A stretch of 64,000 nt of DNA from positions 1,536,501-1,600,500 of the forward strand of contig JACJYK010000001.1 in the NCBI GenBank assembly GCA_020636135.1, given 5' to 3'. The DNA is from Lewinellaceae bacterium (GTDB lineage Bacteria > Bacteroidota > Bacteroidia > Chitinophagales > Saprospiraceae). Positions 49,899 through 59,383 of the stretch are shown one piece after another (position 1 is the first letter of the stretch; every line of letters starts with the position of its first letter). The position numbers were made by a program, and so were the translations under genes. The notes below the pieces were generated by a model. It ran no database searches and was not told where the DNA came from. It saw only the letters and a list, made by a program, of their open reading frames with translations.

Positions 49899-51392
49899 TC
49901 AATCCGGATGGGGACCCAGGTAATTCTCGCAATAGTAAATCCGGAAATGCCGGACTACCTGGTCATTCCGGTAAACATCAATATCCCTGAGGAACCTGAC
50001 GGATGTGAAATGTTTTTTCAACAAAGAGGGAATCGGGTGGGATTCCCGGTCGCGAAGTCCTGGGTTTGAATCAATGAACAGGCCATCTTTACCGGTCAGT
50101 GCTTCCAGATCTTCTCCCAGATAATCAAAATGCAATGCGGGCCTTCCTAAAATATTCTCAGCATAATAAATGCGATTGTTGATGAATCGCAGGACGGCCG
50201 TGGTCTTATAACCATCTGCAGAAAATACAAATGCCGCGGGGTACTGCTGTTCAAGTGAATCGACCTGAGTAGCCAGATCTTCCCAGCCAAACCAGGTATC
50301 GTCGGAGTGAATGGGTACCAGATAAAAGACGACTTCGAGGGTTAGCAGGAGATGTAATACCAGGGCAAAATAAAAATGTCCTTTGAACCAACCTTTCGTA
50401 AGTAATGGTGCAGCCATGATGAGGCCTGTGAGATAAGCAGGCATGACCCAGTTGATCTTGACCCAGTAAAGCAAACCAATAGCTGCAAAACCGAACACAA
50501 AAGGAGCAGTGAAAACAAACTGAAACCAGCTATCCGGAGTCAGTTTATTACGAAACCAATTCACCAGATTATGATAGAGCTGCACCCAGATTGGAATCAG
50601 CAAAAATGGAGAGGCGACTCCCAGTTGAGATCCCAGATGTCCGAAAAACAGTCCGGGGTCCAGTCGTTTAATGGTTGCTGCCCGTTCACCGGATTGAAAT
50701 AAGAAGGATACGAAATGATGCTCTGCATTCCAGATGAAAACCGGCGACATGACTCCAATTGCAATCAGGGTAGCGAGGTATGGTCCCGGTGAGCGATACA
50801 ATCGACGAAAGGATTTGGAGAATAACAATGCTCCATGCATGCCTAGTAAGATCCATAATCCGGTGTATTTGCTGTCAAACGTGAAACCTGCCAGCAATCC
50901 GGTCAGAATCCAGAATACCGGATGGTTACCCAGAAATGCTTTGCGCATAGCGACCAGCGCCCAGACCCAACTCAGGAGAAGTGGTACATCCGGTGTTGTA
51001 TTAAATGCAAGGAGCAGGATCATCGGACTTGCACCCAGCCAGGCGGACAGATAGAGACTTTCCACCCGGGTAGTGAACGTGCGGAAGAGTTGGTAGGCCC
51101 CAATTTGAATCCCGATGGTAGCCAGCCAGTCCATGGCTTTCAATACAATTACAGAATGACTATTCAGGAACAGATGGAAGAAACGAATTAGCCAGGATAC
51201 ACCCGGTGGATGATCGAAATAGGAGAGGGATGGATGCATGGCATACAAGTGGTAATAAGCATCCTGGGGCATGATTCCCAACCAGGGAATCCAGACCAGA
51301 TGCCAGGCATTAAAAAGCAGCAGGATCTTCCAGATCGTAGATTCCGGAAGGGGAGGATTTTCTCCGGTTCTGAGTGTTAAGAAATTAATCAT
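49899..51392 (-). CDS. GT39-family membrane glycosyltransferase (ArnT/PMT-like)
   Basis: The 497-residue protein has about ten hydrophobic segments. It shows the GT39 catalytic-loop pattern near residue 43: PQDAYYHLYAMHPSLSYFDH with the acidic residue preceding YY. Further family features are FNTTPDVPLLL and DSKYTGLWILLG. These enzymes transfer sugars from polyprenyl-phosphate carriers to lipids or proteins on the periplasmic side; the acceptor is not known. It is 27 bases upstream of the hypothetical secreted protein gene on the same strand, so they may be co-expressed. Confidence 0.85.
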   Translation of the reverse strand: MINFLTLRTGENPPLPESTIWKILLLFNAWHLVWIPWLGIMPQDAYYHLYAMHPSLSYFDHPPGVSWLIRFFHLFLNSHSVIVLKAMDWLATIGIQIGAYQLFRTFTTRVESLYLSAWLGASPMILLLAFNTTPDVPLLLSWVWALVAMRKAFLGNHPVFWILTGLLAGFTFDSKYTGLWILLGMHGALLFSKSFRRLYRSPGPYLATLIAIGVMSPVFIWNAEHHFVSFLFQSGERAATIKRLDPGLFFGHLGSQLGVASPFLLIPIWVQLYHNLVNWFRNKLTPDSWFQFVFTAPFVFGFAAIGLLYWVKINWVMPAYLTGLIMAAPLLTKGWFKGHFYFALVLHLLLTLEVVFYLVPIHSDDTWFGWEDLATQVDSLEQQYPAAFVFSADGYKTTAVLRFINNRIYYAENILGRPALHFDYLGEDLEALTGKDGLFIDSNPGLRDRESHPIPSLLKKHFTSVRFLRDIDVYRNDQVVRHFRIYYCENYLGPHPD

Positions 51393-51550
51393 TTATTCTT
51401 TTGCTCCTGATTTTTATGAACATGCTTTCTCCGGTTATACTTTTCCCATCCTGCAGGGAAGGTTAAAATTCAATTATAGCATTCATTGTTAAAGATAAAA
51501 TGTAAGCTGTTTGTAATAGGTAAGAATGTAATTCTCTCCTTTGAACTATC

Positions 51551-51558
51551 TATTTTTG
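51551..51558 (+). promoter_or_regulatory. -7 box for the GH13 gene
   Basis: TATTTTTG is an exact TAnnTTTG match 15 bases before the ATG at 51574. This favours the 51574 start over the TTG at 51541, which lies upstream of the box. Confidence 0.5.
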
Positions 51559-51573
51559 TCCAAATTCTCAGCC

Positions 51574-52974
51574 ATGAAGACCAAAATTAACATCCTGCTA
51601 CTCCTCCTTTCATTGATCATGCTCACGGTCGCCTGTCGTCAGGCAGCACCCGAGGAGGGGTCCACTGAAGTCATAACCTATCCACGTGTTCAGGATTGGG
51701 CAAAAGATGCTGTTGTTTATGAAGTCAATGTCCGCCAATACACCCCCGAAGGGACTTTCCGGGCATTTATAGAACATTTGCCGCGACTGAAAGCAATGGG
51801 TGTTGATCTTTTATGGTTTATGCCGATCCATCCGATCAGTATGACCAACCGCAAGCAGGGACTCGGTAGTTATTATGCCGCATCGGATTACAAAGCGATC
51901 AACCCGGAGTTTGGTACAATGGAAGATTTTGATGCGATGGTCACTGCGGTTCACCAACTTGGGATGCATATGATCATCGACTGGGTTCCCAATCACACCG
52001 GATGGGACCATGTATGGATCAAAGCACATCCGGACTGGTATACCCAGGACTCACTGGGAAACATCGTCGATCCGATTAATCCGGAAACCGGTGAAAGCTG
52101 GGGTTGGACCGATGTCGCCGACTTGAATTACGACAATCAGGATATGCGCCTGGAGATGATCTCGGATATGCTTTTCTGGGTTGACCAGCACAAGGTTGAT
52201 GGATTCCGTTGCGATGTAGCGCATGGTGTGCCCAATGATTTTTGGGAACAATGCCGTGATTCAATTTACAAGCGTCAGGCGCTGTTTATGCTGGCGGAGT
52301 CTGAAATTCCTGCAAATCGCAACAATGGTATGTTTGTAATGACTTATGCCTGGGCTTTCCATCATCTGATGAATGATATAGCTCAGGGGCATCGCCATGT
52401 AAATTCCATAGATACCATGTTGGCTGAATCCCGGGTTCGATTTCAGAAAGGCTATGGGATGTACTTTACCTCCAACCACGATGAAAATACCTGGGCAGGA
52501 ACTGAGTTCGAGCGTATGGGAGATGCAGCGGAAGTGATGTCGGTTTTAAGTTTCACCATTGACGGGATGCCTTTGATCTACAGTGGTCAGGAGGAACCCT
52601 TACGCAAACGGCTGCGCTTCTTCGAAAAGGACACCATACCATTCAGTACCTTTGCCATCGCACCCATGTATCAAAAGCTTACAGCCCTCCGACATCAGAT
52701 GTCTTGCCTGGAGACCCATGTGGAAGGGAATACCGCAGCCGTAAGAATTAATGTATCTGAAGATGTTTATGCGTTTGAGCGGGGCAATGACATGGATAAG
52801 ATTGTGGTCATACTCAACTTGTCTCCGAAGCCACAGGAAACAACATTAACCAGCAGTTATGAAGGTTTGTACAACCTTTTTGACCAGGATGGGCCGGAGG
52901 CGATCCCTGCCGGTCAGGCCATTGCCCTGGATCCCTGGGACTATAAAGTGTACACCAATAAACCTATCCAATAA
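51574..52974 (+). CDS. GH13 alpha-amylase-family lipoprotein
   Basis: The 466-residue protein has a lipoprotein leader (LLLLLSLIMLTVAC-RQA) and a GH13 (beta/alpha)8 domain. Conserved region I is DWVPNHTG, region II is DGFRCDVAHG (nucleophile Asp), region III is LAESEIP (acid/base Glu) and region IV is TSNHDENTW (Asp). All catalytic residues are present. Enzymes of this type act on alpha-glucans, maltodextrins or trehalose; the product is not determined. The C-terminal 90 residues form the usual beta-domain. A strong terminator follows directly, so it is monocistronic. Confidence 0.9.
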   Translation: MKTKINILLLLLSLIMLTVACRQAAPEEGSTEVITYPRVQDWAKDAVVYEVNVRQYTPEGTFRAFIEHLPRLKAMGVDLLWFMPIHPISMTNRKQGLGSYYAASDYKAINPEFGTMEDFDAMVTAVHQLGMHMIIDWVPNHTGWDHVWIKAHPDWYTQDSLGNIVDPINPETGESWGWTDVADLNYDNQDMRLEMISDMLFWVDQHKVDGFRCDVAHGVPNDFWEQCRDSIYKRQALFMLAESEIPANRNNGMFVMTYAWAFHHLMNDIAQGHRHVNSIDTMLAESRVRFQKGYGMYFTSNHDENTWAGTEFERMGDAAEVMSVLSFTIDGMPLIYSGQEEPLRKRLRFFEKDTIPFSTFAIAPMYQKLTALRHQMSCLETHVEGNTAAVRINVSEDVYAFERGNDMDKIVVILNLSPKPQETTLTSSYEGLYNLFDQDGPEAIPAGQAIALDPWDYKVYTNKPIQ

Positions 52975-52998
52975 AGTTTTGTTTTCTATGTCTGGAAG

Positions 52999-53027
52999 AA
53001 AGGTGGAACGCTGTTTCACCTTTTTTT
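52999..53027 (+). terminator. Strong intrinsic terminator after the GH13 gene
   Basis: AAAGGTGGAAC (52999-53009) pairs with GTTTCACCTTT (53013-53023; one G-T pair) across a 3-base loop, and a T-run continues to 53027. It lies 25 bases after the stop codon. Confidence 0.85.
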
Positions 53028-53105
53028 GTTTGAAAAGCTTTGAAATATGATAATCTTGAAATAAGCTTGCACCGTTTTTGCTAATCAAGGAAGAAAATTT
53101 CGATC

Positions 53106-53567
53106 ATGAGCAACGATGTTACCAGATATTCGGATACGGATCTTGAAATGTTCAAAGATGTTATTGACAAGAAACTTGCCCTTGCGCGTGAGAATCTTCA
53201 TGACCTGCAAAGTCAGATGAACGACCTGGCTGAAAACTCATTTGACGACTTTGGTGGTGACTATATGGATGACTCGGAAACCAATACCGAGATGGAATAC
53301 CTGAACAATATGATCATCCGGCAGAAAAAGTACATCCAGGATCTGGAAAATGCGCTGATACGCATTACCAACAAGACCTATGGTATTTGTGTCGTTACGG
53401 GTAAGCTGATCGATAAGAAAAGATTGATGGCGGTACCACATGCTACCAAATCCATGGAAGCAAAAATGTCTCAACCTCCCTCTTCTTCTTCCGGTTCTTC
53501 CTCGTCCATTTCATCTCGTTCGGAGTACAATGAGACTACGACAATGGGAGAAGAAGATATGGATTGA
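53106..53567 (+). CDS. TraR/DksA-family protein with reduced zinc-finger cysteines
   Basis: The 153-residue protein has a coiled-coil N-terminal part (DLEMFKDVIDKKLALAREN to KYIQDLENALIRI) and the DksA-type globular segment TYGICVVTGKLIDKKRLMAVPHATKSMEAK. Only one Cys of the four-cysteine zinc finger remains; the KLI/H.T pattern is the variant common in Bacteroidota. DksA-type proteins bind RNA polymerase through the secondary channel and affect rRNA and stress promoters. The C-terminal tail is Ser-rich (SSSSGSSSSISS) and unstructured. It is probably a transcription modulator with a different metal status. Confidence 0.8.
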   Translation: MSNDVTRYSDTDLEMFKDVIDKKLALARENLHDLQSQMNDLAENSFDDFGGDYMDDSETNTEMEYLNNMIIRQKKYIQDLENALIRITNKTYGICVVTGKLIDKKRLMAVPHATKSMEAKMSQPPSSSSGSSSSISSRSEYNETTTMGEEDMD

Positions 53568-53668
53568 TTTTCAGGACTCTTCAGTTCCAGATTCAGGCAA
53601 ATTCTTAATCGGATTATCCCCACAGGAGGGATTCCGGCAATAGAGTGAGAAGAACTGGGTTTTACAGA

Positions 53669-54640
53669 TTACCAGCCCAGTAGATAAGCAAAGATCAATG
53701 GAGCTACAATTGTGGCATCCGACTCAATCACAAATTTTGGCGTATCCACTTCCAGTTTACCCCAGGTTATTTTTTCATTTGGAACAGCTCCGGAATAGGA
53801 ACCAAAGCTGGTCGTACTGTCACTGATCTGGCAGAAGTAGGACCAGCAAGGGACGTTGTCCAAAGCTAGGTCCTGGTGCAGCATGGGGACGACGCAGATA
53901 GGGAAATCCCCGGCAATACCGCCACCGATTTGGAAAAATCCAATACCATTATCTCCGGCATTTTCCTGGTACCATTTGGCCAGCATGATCATGTATTCAA
54001 TACCTGATTTGAGGATGTGGGGTTCAAATAATCCTTCGATGCAGTGTGAGGCAAAGAAATTTCCGGTCGTGGAGTCTTCCCAACCCGGTACAATGATGGG
54101 AAGGTTCTTCTCACAGGCAGCCAGTACCCAACTGTTCTTGGGGTCAACCTCATAGGCTCCTTCGATCATGCCCTCCCGGATGATCTGGTAGAGAAATTCA
54201 TGTGGGAAATAACGTTTACCTTCTTTATAGGCCCGGGTCCATACTTTGATGAGGTGTTCTTCTACTCGGCGCATGGCTTCTTCTTCCGGGATGCAGGTGT
54301 CTGTAACCCGGTTGAAATGATGATCCAGCAGTTCTTTTTCATCAATGGGACTGAGATCCCGGTAGTGGGGTATCCGCTTGTAATGTGAATGGGCGGTCAG
54401 GTTAAATATGTCTTCTTCCAGGTTGGCACCGGTGCAGGTGATAATTTGCACTTTATCCTGACGGATCATCTCAGCCAGGGATATTCCCAGTTCTGCAGTA
54501 CTCATTGCGCCAGCCAGGGTGATCATCATTTTATTACCCTGTTGGAGTTGTTGTTCATAGGCTTTGGCAGCGTCAACCAGGGTAGCCGCATTGAAATGGA
54601 GGTAATGCTTCTGAATGAATTGCGAGATGGGTCCTTTCAT
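53669..54640 (-). CDS. Deoxyhypusine synthase-like protein (probable polyamine enzyme)
   Basis: The 323-residue protein belongs to the deoxyhypusine-synthase family: it has MITLAGAMSTAELG, TCTGANLEEDIFN, PIIVPGWEDSTTGN and, near the C terminus, EKITWGKLEVD with the conserved active-site Lys. Bacteria lack the eIF5A substrate, and characterised bacterial homologues make homospermidine from putrescine/spermidine, which is family knowledge. The adjacent arginine-decarboxylase-type gene 22 bases away supports a polyamine role. It is transcribed on the minus strand downstream of that gene. Confidence in family is high, in product moderate. Confidence 0.85.
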   Translation of the reverse strand: MKGPISQFIQKHYLHFNAATLVDAAKAYEQQLQQGNKMMITLAGAMSTAELGISLAEMIRQDKVQIITCTGANLEEDIFNLTAHSHYKRIPHYRDLSPIDEKELLDHHFNRVTDTCIPEEEAMRRVEEHLIKVWTRAYKEGKRYFPHEFLYQIIREGMIEGAYEVDPKNSWVLAACEKNLPIIVPGWEDSTTGNFFASHCIEGLFEPHILKSGIEYMIMLAKWYQENAGDNGIGFFQIGGGIAGDFPICVVPMLHQDLALDNVPCWSYFCQISDSTTSFGSYSGAVPNEKITWGKLEVDTPKFVIESDATIVAPLIFAYLLGW

Positions 54641-54662
54641 GATTTTGATTTCCGTAGTTTGT

Positions 54663-56060
54663 TCAATAGCCTAATATATTCAACATTTCATCGGGGACTT
54701 GTTCATTGCGGAATACCCTTTCTACAAAATTTCCCTTGATGTCCCGGTCGATGATGATGTGTTGTGGTGATGGGATGAGGCAGTGTTTGATCCCGCCGTA
54801 TCCGCTGATGGCATCCTGATAGGCGCCAGTATGGAAGAAGCCGAGATAGAGCGGCTCTTCGTCATCATTTCTGAAGACAGGCAACAGAACCTGTTGATTC
54901 AGGTCTTCCGAATTGTAATAGTCCGAATGGTCGCATGAAATTCCTCCAATGTTTACCCGGGTATATTCATTATCCCATTTGTTGATGGGCAATAGAATGA
55001 ATTTTTCAAAAATACCCCAGCTATCCGGGATGGTGTTCATGAGGCTGTTGTTCACGATATACCAGATCTCCGTGTCATTCTGTTTCTTCTGTGCGATCAC
55101 CTCAAAGATGGTAGCTCCGGACTCCCCGACCGTATATTTCCCAAATTCAGTAAAAATGTCGGGTTCTTCAATCCCGTCTTCTTCACATGCCTCCTTGATA
55201 TTGCGTACGATCTCGTTGGTCATGTATTTGTAATCGTACTCAAAACCAAGTGAGTTCCGGATCGGAAATCCGCCACCGATATTCAGTGCGGTCAGGGTCG
55301 GGCACATCTTCTTAAGCTCGGCAAAAACCTTCAATGCTTTTTTGAATTCACCCCAGTAATAAAGGGTATCCCGGATTCCGGTATCGACGAAGAAATGCAG
55401 CATTTTCAATTCTACATTTTTCTTCTTCTTGATTTGATCCTTGTAAAACTGAATGATCTCCGAATTCCGAATGCCAAGCCGGGAGGTATAATAAGCGGAC
55501 TGGGGTTCCTCATCGATGGCCATCCGCAATCCGATTTTGACGGGATTCTTCTGCAATTTCAGCAGCTTGTTCAGCTCCGCAACATTGTCCAGGATAGGAA
55601 TTGAATTGACAAAACCTTCATTCTGGAGCATTACAATTTTTTCGAGGTAGGAGTCTGTCTTGTAACCATTATGGATAAGCATCACGTCCTTGGAGATCTG
55701 GCCATTGGCATAAAGCTTTTGGATCAGATCAATATCAAAGGAAGAGGAAGTCTCCAGATGCACATCATGCTTGAGCGCTTCCGAAATAACGTGGTTAAAA
55801 TGGCAACACTTGGTACAATAACAATAGTAATAATTACCCCGGTAGCCGTATGCCTTGATCGACCTATTGAAAAAGTTCTTCGCTTTTTTAATTTGATCGC
55901 CAATACGGGGCAGGTAGGTTAATTTAAATGGTGTACCGTATTTCTCAATTAAGTATTTCAGGGAGAGTCCGTGAAAGGTCAGATAACCATCTCGAATGTC
56001 AAATCCATCTTGTGGGAAAAAATAGGTTTGATCAATCAGGTCGAAGTACTTATTCTTCAT
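54663..56060 (-). CDS. Arginine decarboxylase, short Bacteroidota type (PLP-dependent, fold type III)
   Basis: The 465-residue protein has the alanine-racemase-like barrel and C-terminal beta domain of fold-type III decarboxylases. The PLP-binding Lys lies in YCYCTKCCHF. The GGGFPIRNS phosphate-binding loop, TEFGKY (substrate), GGISCDHSD with its catalytic Cys, and GFFHTGAYQD follow. E. coli SpeA is much longer (about 650 residues), so the short type is a separate Bacteroidota group. It would convert arginine to agmatine. With the downstream deoxyhypusine-synthase-like gene it suggests polyamine synthesis. A one-base-off -7 box (CACCTTTG) lies about 55 bases upstream. Confidence 0.85.
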   Translation of the reverse strand: MKNKYFDLIDQTYFFPQDGFDIRDGYLTFHGLSLKYLIEKYGTPFKLTYLPRIGDQIKKAKNFFNRSIKAYGYRGNYYYCYCTKCCHFNHVISEALKHDVHLETSSSFDIDLIQKLYANGQISKDVMLIHNGYKTDSYLEKIVMLQNEGFVNSIPILDNVAELNKLLKLQKNPVKIGLRMAIDEEPQSAYYTSRLGIRNSEIIQFYKDQIKKKKNVELKMLHFFVDTGIRDTLYYWGEFKKALKVFAELKKMCPTLTALNIGGGFPIRNSLGFEYDYKYMTNEIVRNIKEACEEDGIEEPDIFTEFGKYTVGESGATIFEVIAQKKQNDTEIWYIVNNSLMNTIPDSWGIFEKFILLPINKWDNEYTRVNIGGISCDHSDYYNSEDLNQQVLLPVFRNDDEEPLYLGFFHTGAYQDAISGYGGIKHCLIPSPQHIIIDRDIKGNFVERVFRNEQVPDEMLNILGY

Positions 56061-56200
56061 TTAACAAATTGAATGACAATGATTTAAATGTTCAACCTTG
56101 ACCTTCTACAAAGGTGCATTTTCAGACGCCCCAAATTTAGGTAAAATGTGGGTTTTGCGGCCCATAAAATTTAGGAGCTTTATGATTTTCAAGAATTGGA

Positions 56201-56587
56201 TCATCCTGGCAGTACCGCAGCTATGGCATCAATTTCGATCTTAAAACCATAATGTAATTCAGGGACCGGAACTACCGTGCGGGCAGGCTTGTGGTCTCCA
56301 AAATAATCTTTGTATTTGGCATTCACCTCGCTCCATAAGCTGATATCCGAGATATAAACAGTAGTACGGATGACTGCATCACGTGCGCTTCCTGCAGCCT
56401 GGAGGATAGCTTCCAGATTTCCGAATATGGCATTGAGCTGATCCTGCATGCTGCCCAATACTTTTTCACCTTTCTCTGGCAAAATGGGCAACAGACCTGA
56501 AATATATACTGTTTCTCCATGGATAACTGCCTGACTGTAATGGCCTCCCGGAGTAGCTGCAGTGGATGTATAAACTGGTTGAAGCAT
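56201..56587 (-). CDS. ridA: RidA-family 2-iminobutanoate/2-iminopropanoate deaminase
   Basis: The 128-residue protein has the YjgF/YER057c/UK114 signature: YSQAVIHGETVYISG at the N terminus, the inner-barrel RTTVYISDI with its conserved Arg, and VPVPELHYGFKIEIDAIA at the end. RidA trimers hydrolyse reactive imines from PLP enzymes. The gene is the last of the SWIM-rlmH-ridA group on the minus strand, 35 bases after rlmH. Confidence 0.92.
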   Translation of the reverse strand: MLQPVYTSTAATPGGHYSQAVIHGETVYISGLLPILPEKGEKVLGSMQDQLNAIFGNLEAILQAAGSARDAVIRTTVYISDISLWSEVNAKYKDYFGDHKPARTVVPVPELHYGFKIEIDAIAAVLPG

Positions 56588-56622
56588 GATAACTGGAATT
56601 ATAAGTCGTTGAATCAGGAATA

Positions 56623-57099
56623 TTATTCATTGTGGTAAGACTCCCCCCGGATGATCGTGCAGGCCCGGTATAATTGCTCGGTAAAGATCAGCCGTGCCAA
56701 TAGATGAGAGTAAGTCATCCTGGAAAGAGATAGTTTCTGATCAGCCCGTGCATAAGCTTCCGGTGAGAAACCATAAGCTCCGCCGATAAGAAATACCATA
56801 CGTTTTCCGGTGTGCACAGCCAGTGACTTCTCCAGCCATCCGGCGAAGGCAACAGAGGTGAATTCCTTGCCTTTTTCATCCAGCAGAATGAGCATGTCCT
56901 GAGGCTTCAGGCTGGATTCGATAACCTGCCACTCATCCGATTTGATTTGTTCCGGCAGGTTTTTATTTCGGTACTTAATTTGGTGGAAGACCTGGTAGTC
57001 AAACCGGTAATAATGCCGGATTCGCTGGCTGAAAGCTTCTATACCCTCATCAAGGAATTCAAATTTTTGCTTACCGATAGCCCAGAGTGCAAATGCCAT
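56623..57099 (-). CDS. rlmH: 23S rRNA (pseudouridine1915-N3)-methyltransferase RlmH
   Basis: The 158-residue SPOUT-class protein has the trefoil-knot SAM site FLIGGAYGFSPEA and LSLSRMTYSHLLARLIFTEQLYRA at the end, both diagnostic of RlmH. It methylates pseudouridine 1915 in helix 69 of 23S rRNA as a dimer. Length matches the family. It lies three bases after the SWIM-domain gene and before ridA, all on the minus strand, so the three are probably co-transcribed. Confidence 0.95.
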   Translation of the reverse strand: MAFALWAIGKQKFEFLDEGIEAFSQRIRHYYRFDYQVFHQIKYRNKNLPEQIKSDEWQVIESSLKPQDMLILLDEKGKEFTSVAFAGWLEKSLAVHTGKRMVFLIGGAYGFSPEAYARADQKLSLSRMTYSHLLARLIFTEQLYRACTIIRGESYHNE

Positions 57100-57102
57100 G
57101 CT

Positions 57103-58776
57103 TTAGGTGGTCGGATTTTGAATGCTGGTGCGATGCGCAAAATGAGCTTTTACCGCATCTTCACTGGCTTCGGCTTGCCTTCGCATACCCAGGTGGATCA
57201 TGGCGTTGTAAAGGTCATGAAGGTGTTTGATGGGTTGTGTGCCGGCATACTGTTCCAGATGATGGATCAGCACGGGAGTCAGCAATTGTTCGATATCTTC
57301 TGGTGTCCATTGTTGATGCCAGAAAGAAAGAACCTGCCGGATGATCCGCAGATCTTCCAGTCCGGAAAGCCACATTTGCAATTTTTCCCTATCCCCTGTC
57401 CAGATCAACAAAATAGTACGGATTCTCAGGGTGTTTTCGTCCGGTTCAACAGGTTTATTCAACCAGTGTTCGACTTGTTCTGACGCATTCGGGTCGTGTT
57501 CCAATAACCAGAAAAGACCGGGAAGCATACGCTGGCGCTGCACCGTTTGCCAAAAATAAGGCCACAGTTGCTGATAGAATGCCTCATCCAGTTTGATCAT
57601 CATCATCGCCCAGGTGAGTTGTTCACGGAACTGTGCATCGGTCTGTGTGTCCTCGTATAAAATCAAAGCCACTTGCTGGAGGACAAGGTATAGTTCATGG
57701 TCCTGGAGGTATTGCACAAAAGACTTGAGATGGATACGGTGAGCAGGATGCTCCTGAAAATAGGCTTTCAGCGGGTGGCCCTCCAGGATGTATAATAGCC
57801 ACAAAGCATGGAGATGGGTCCTGAATTGGACCTGGGTGGAATGCATCAGCACCAGTTCAGTGATCTTGTCCAGGCTTACCTGCTGGGTGTAGAGCAGGCG
57901 GTATCCGTTTCGTGCCGGATCGATGACCTGATAATGGATACTGCTGATCACTTCCATGATGTGATCAATGATCTCTTCACGCAGCAGGGGAGGGATTCCT
58001 TTCTCAAGGAGCGCCTCGGTGGCAAAATACCAGTGTTTCTGCAGGGTAATGATTCCACCATGGGCTTCTTCCACCGATTTATGAATCAGGTAACGTATTT
58101 TCCGGTAGATTGCCAGCAGCAATGCTCCTGCCTCCCTCCATTTTTCCAAAGCGGTGAAATCCCTGGATTGATCGACCAGCTGGCTCAGAACATTGCATAA
58201 TTCATCGCATTTTCGCTTGGTTATGTGCGGCAATGTTGTGGTTGGCTTAAATAGTTGATAGAGCAGTTGGTCATACTTGATAAACTCATCCTCAGAGGCA
58301 ATCTTATGCGCGAAAGTCAGCTTGAGTTCGTGTTGCAGCTGCCTGTTTTTCTGGGCCTGTTGCCGGACGAAAAGACGCAATTCATCGGCACTCATTGCGT
58401 CAATGATTTGCTGAAAGCTGGGCCCGGCAGCGGTTTTGGTTTGCTTGCGTTGCTCGGCTTTGGCTTTTCTCCTGCTTTTCTGCAGTTCCGCGAACTGGCG
58501 GTAAGCAAAAAGGGCCATGATAACATGAGGGCAGAGTTTGTTAGCCTGGAAGGTCTGGCAATCACACGTGTATTTCCGGATGGTCGCATTACGGATAACC
58601 AGTTCCACTTCGAGCTCTTTGGACCGTTCTTCGATCACAGTGCGGTATAAGCCTTTGCCCATGGATTGAATGACGGGGACATCTGCTAATGCATCCCAGG
58701 CCTGTTCCGCTTGCAGGAGAACAGATTCTGGAACTTGAGCTTCGAATGCTTCTATTGGATTGTTTTTCAATTCCAT
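57103..58776 (-). CDS. SWIM zinc-finger domain protein
   Basis: The 557-residue protein has an N-terminal SWIM zinc finger, read as the CDC...CPH ligand pattern (KYTCDCQTFQANKLCPHVIM, about residues 70-90), preceded by beta strands (GLYRTVIEE, EVELVIRN). The rest is alpha-helical and rich in Gln, Trp and Leu. No enzymatic motif is seen. SWIM proteins are often linked to DNA repair or helicase partners, but no helicase is near; operon neighbours are rlmH and ridA. The ATG at 58776 is preferred to the GTG at 58782. Confidence 0.8.
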   Translation of the reverse strand: MELKNNPIEAFEAQVPESVLLQAEQAWDALADVPVIQSMGKGLYRTVIEERSKELEVELVIRNATIRKYTCDCQTFQANKLCPHVIMALFAYRQFAELQKSRRKAKAEQRKQTKTAAGPSFQQIIDAMSADELRLFVRQQAQKNRQLQHELKLTFAHKIASEDEFIKYDQLLYQLFKPTTTLPHITKRKCDELCNVLSQLVDQSRDFTALEKWREAGALLLAIYRKIRYLIHKSVEEAHGGIITLQKHWYFATEALLEKGIPPLLREEIIDHIMEVISSIHYQVIDPARNGYRLLYTQQVSLDKITELVLMHSTQVQFRTHLHALWLLYILEGHPLKAYFQEHPAHRIHLKSFVQYLQDHELYLVLQQVALILYEDTQTDAQFREQLTWAMMMIKLDEAFYQQLWPYFWQTVQRQRMLPGLFWLLEHDPNASEQVEHWLNKPVEPDENTLRIRTILLIWTGDREKLQMWLSGLEDLRIIRQVLSFWHQQWTPEDIEQLLTPVLIHHLEQYAGTQPIKHLHDLYNAMIHLGMRRQAEASEDAVKAHFAHRTSIQNPTT

Positions 58777-58791
58777 AACCACGTCAACCTA

Positions 58792-58799
58792 CAAATATA
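58792..58799 (-). promoter_or_regulatory. -7 box for the SWIM-rlmH-ridA group
   Basis: TATATTTG on the minus strand matches TAnnTTTG, 15 bases before the ATG at 58776. No TTG element is visible at the expected distance. Confidence 0.4.
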
Positions 58800-58891
58800 C
58801 GTTATCAAAGGAGAATTGAATGAAGCCTTTGTGTTTCTTCATTTTGCCCATTGCGTCATTTAATCCGATATTTGCAGTACAAAGCAGTTGT

Positions 58892-59383
58892 ATGCGCGAA
58901 ATTTATCTTATTCGTCATGCTAAGTCCAGTTGGGAATTTACCTCCATCCCGGACATTGATCGCCCACTGAATCAACGTGGATTACGGGATGCCAAGGTCA
59001 TGGCAAAATATCTCAATAAAAATGGAGTAAAACTGGATGCTTTGGTGGTCAGCCCGGCCAAACGGGCACTCATGACAGCCAGTTTTTTTGTGGATATACT
59101 TGCTCCGGAAAAATTCATCACAGATAAGAAACTGTATCTGGCGGACACAGATTCTATCTATAATGTGCTGTTCGGACTGGATGAAAACTGGCATTCCGTA
59201 GGCATGATTGGCCACAATCCTGGATTTACCATGTTTGCCAATGACTTTGCGGATAAGCTCATTGACAATGTACCCACCACGGGGATTGTCCATTTGTCAA
59301 GCTCGGCAGCTTCCTGGGCAGAAGTGGACACCAGTAACACGAAGTTGATGCATTTCTGGACACCTAAAAAAATCCTGCGGTGA
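58892..59383 (+). CDS. sixA: SixA-like phosphohistidine phosphatase
   Basis: The 163-residue histidine-phosphatase-family protein starts with MREIYLIRHAKSSWE, the RHA(K) catalytic motif, followed by RPLNQRG. The second His is in GMIGHNPGF. SixA removes phosphate from phosphohistidine in HPt-type proteins. The longer frame from 58820 would add 24 residues that do not resemble the family, so the ATG at 58892 is used. The stop overlaps the GTG start of the next gene (GTGA arrangement). Confidence 0.88.
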   Translation: MREIYLIRHAKSSWEFTSIPDIDRPLNQRGLRDAKVMAKYLNKNGVKLDALVVSPAKRALMTASFFVDILAPEKFITDKKLYLADTDSIYNVLFGLDENWHSVGMIGHNPGFTMFANDFADKLIDNVPTTGIVHLSSSAASWAEVDTSNTKLMHFWTPKKILR

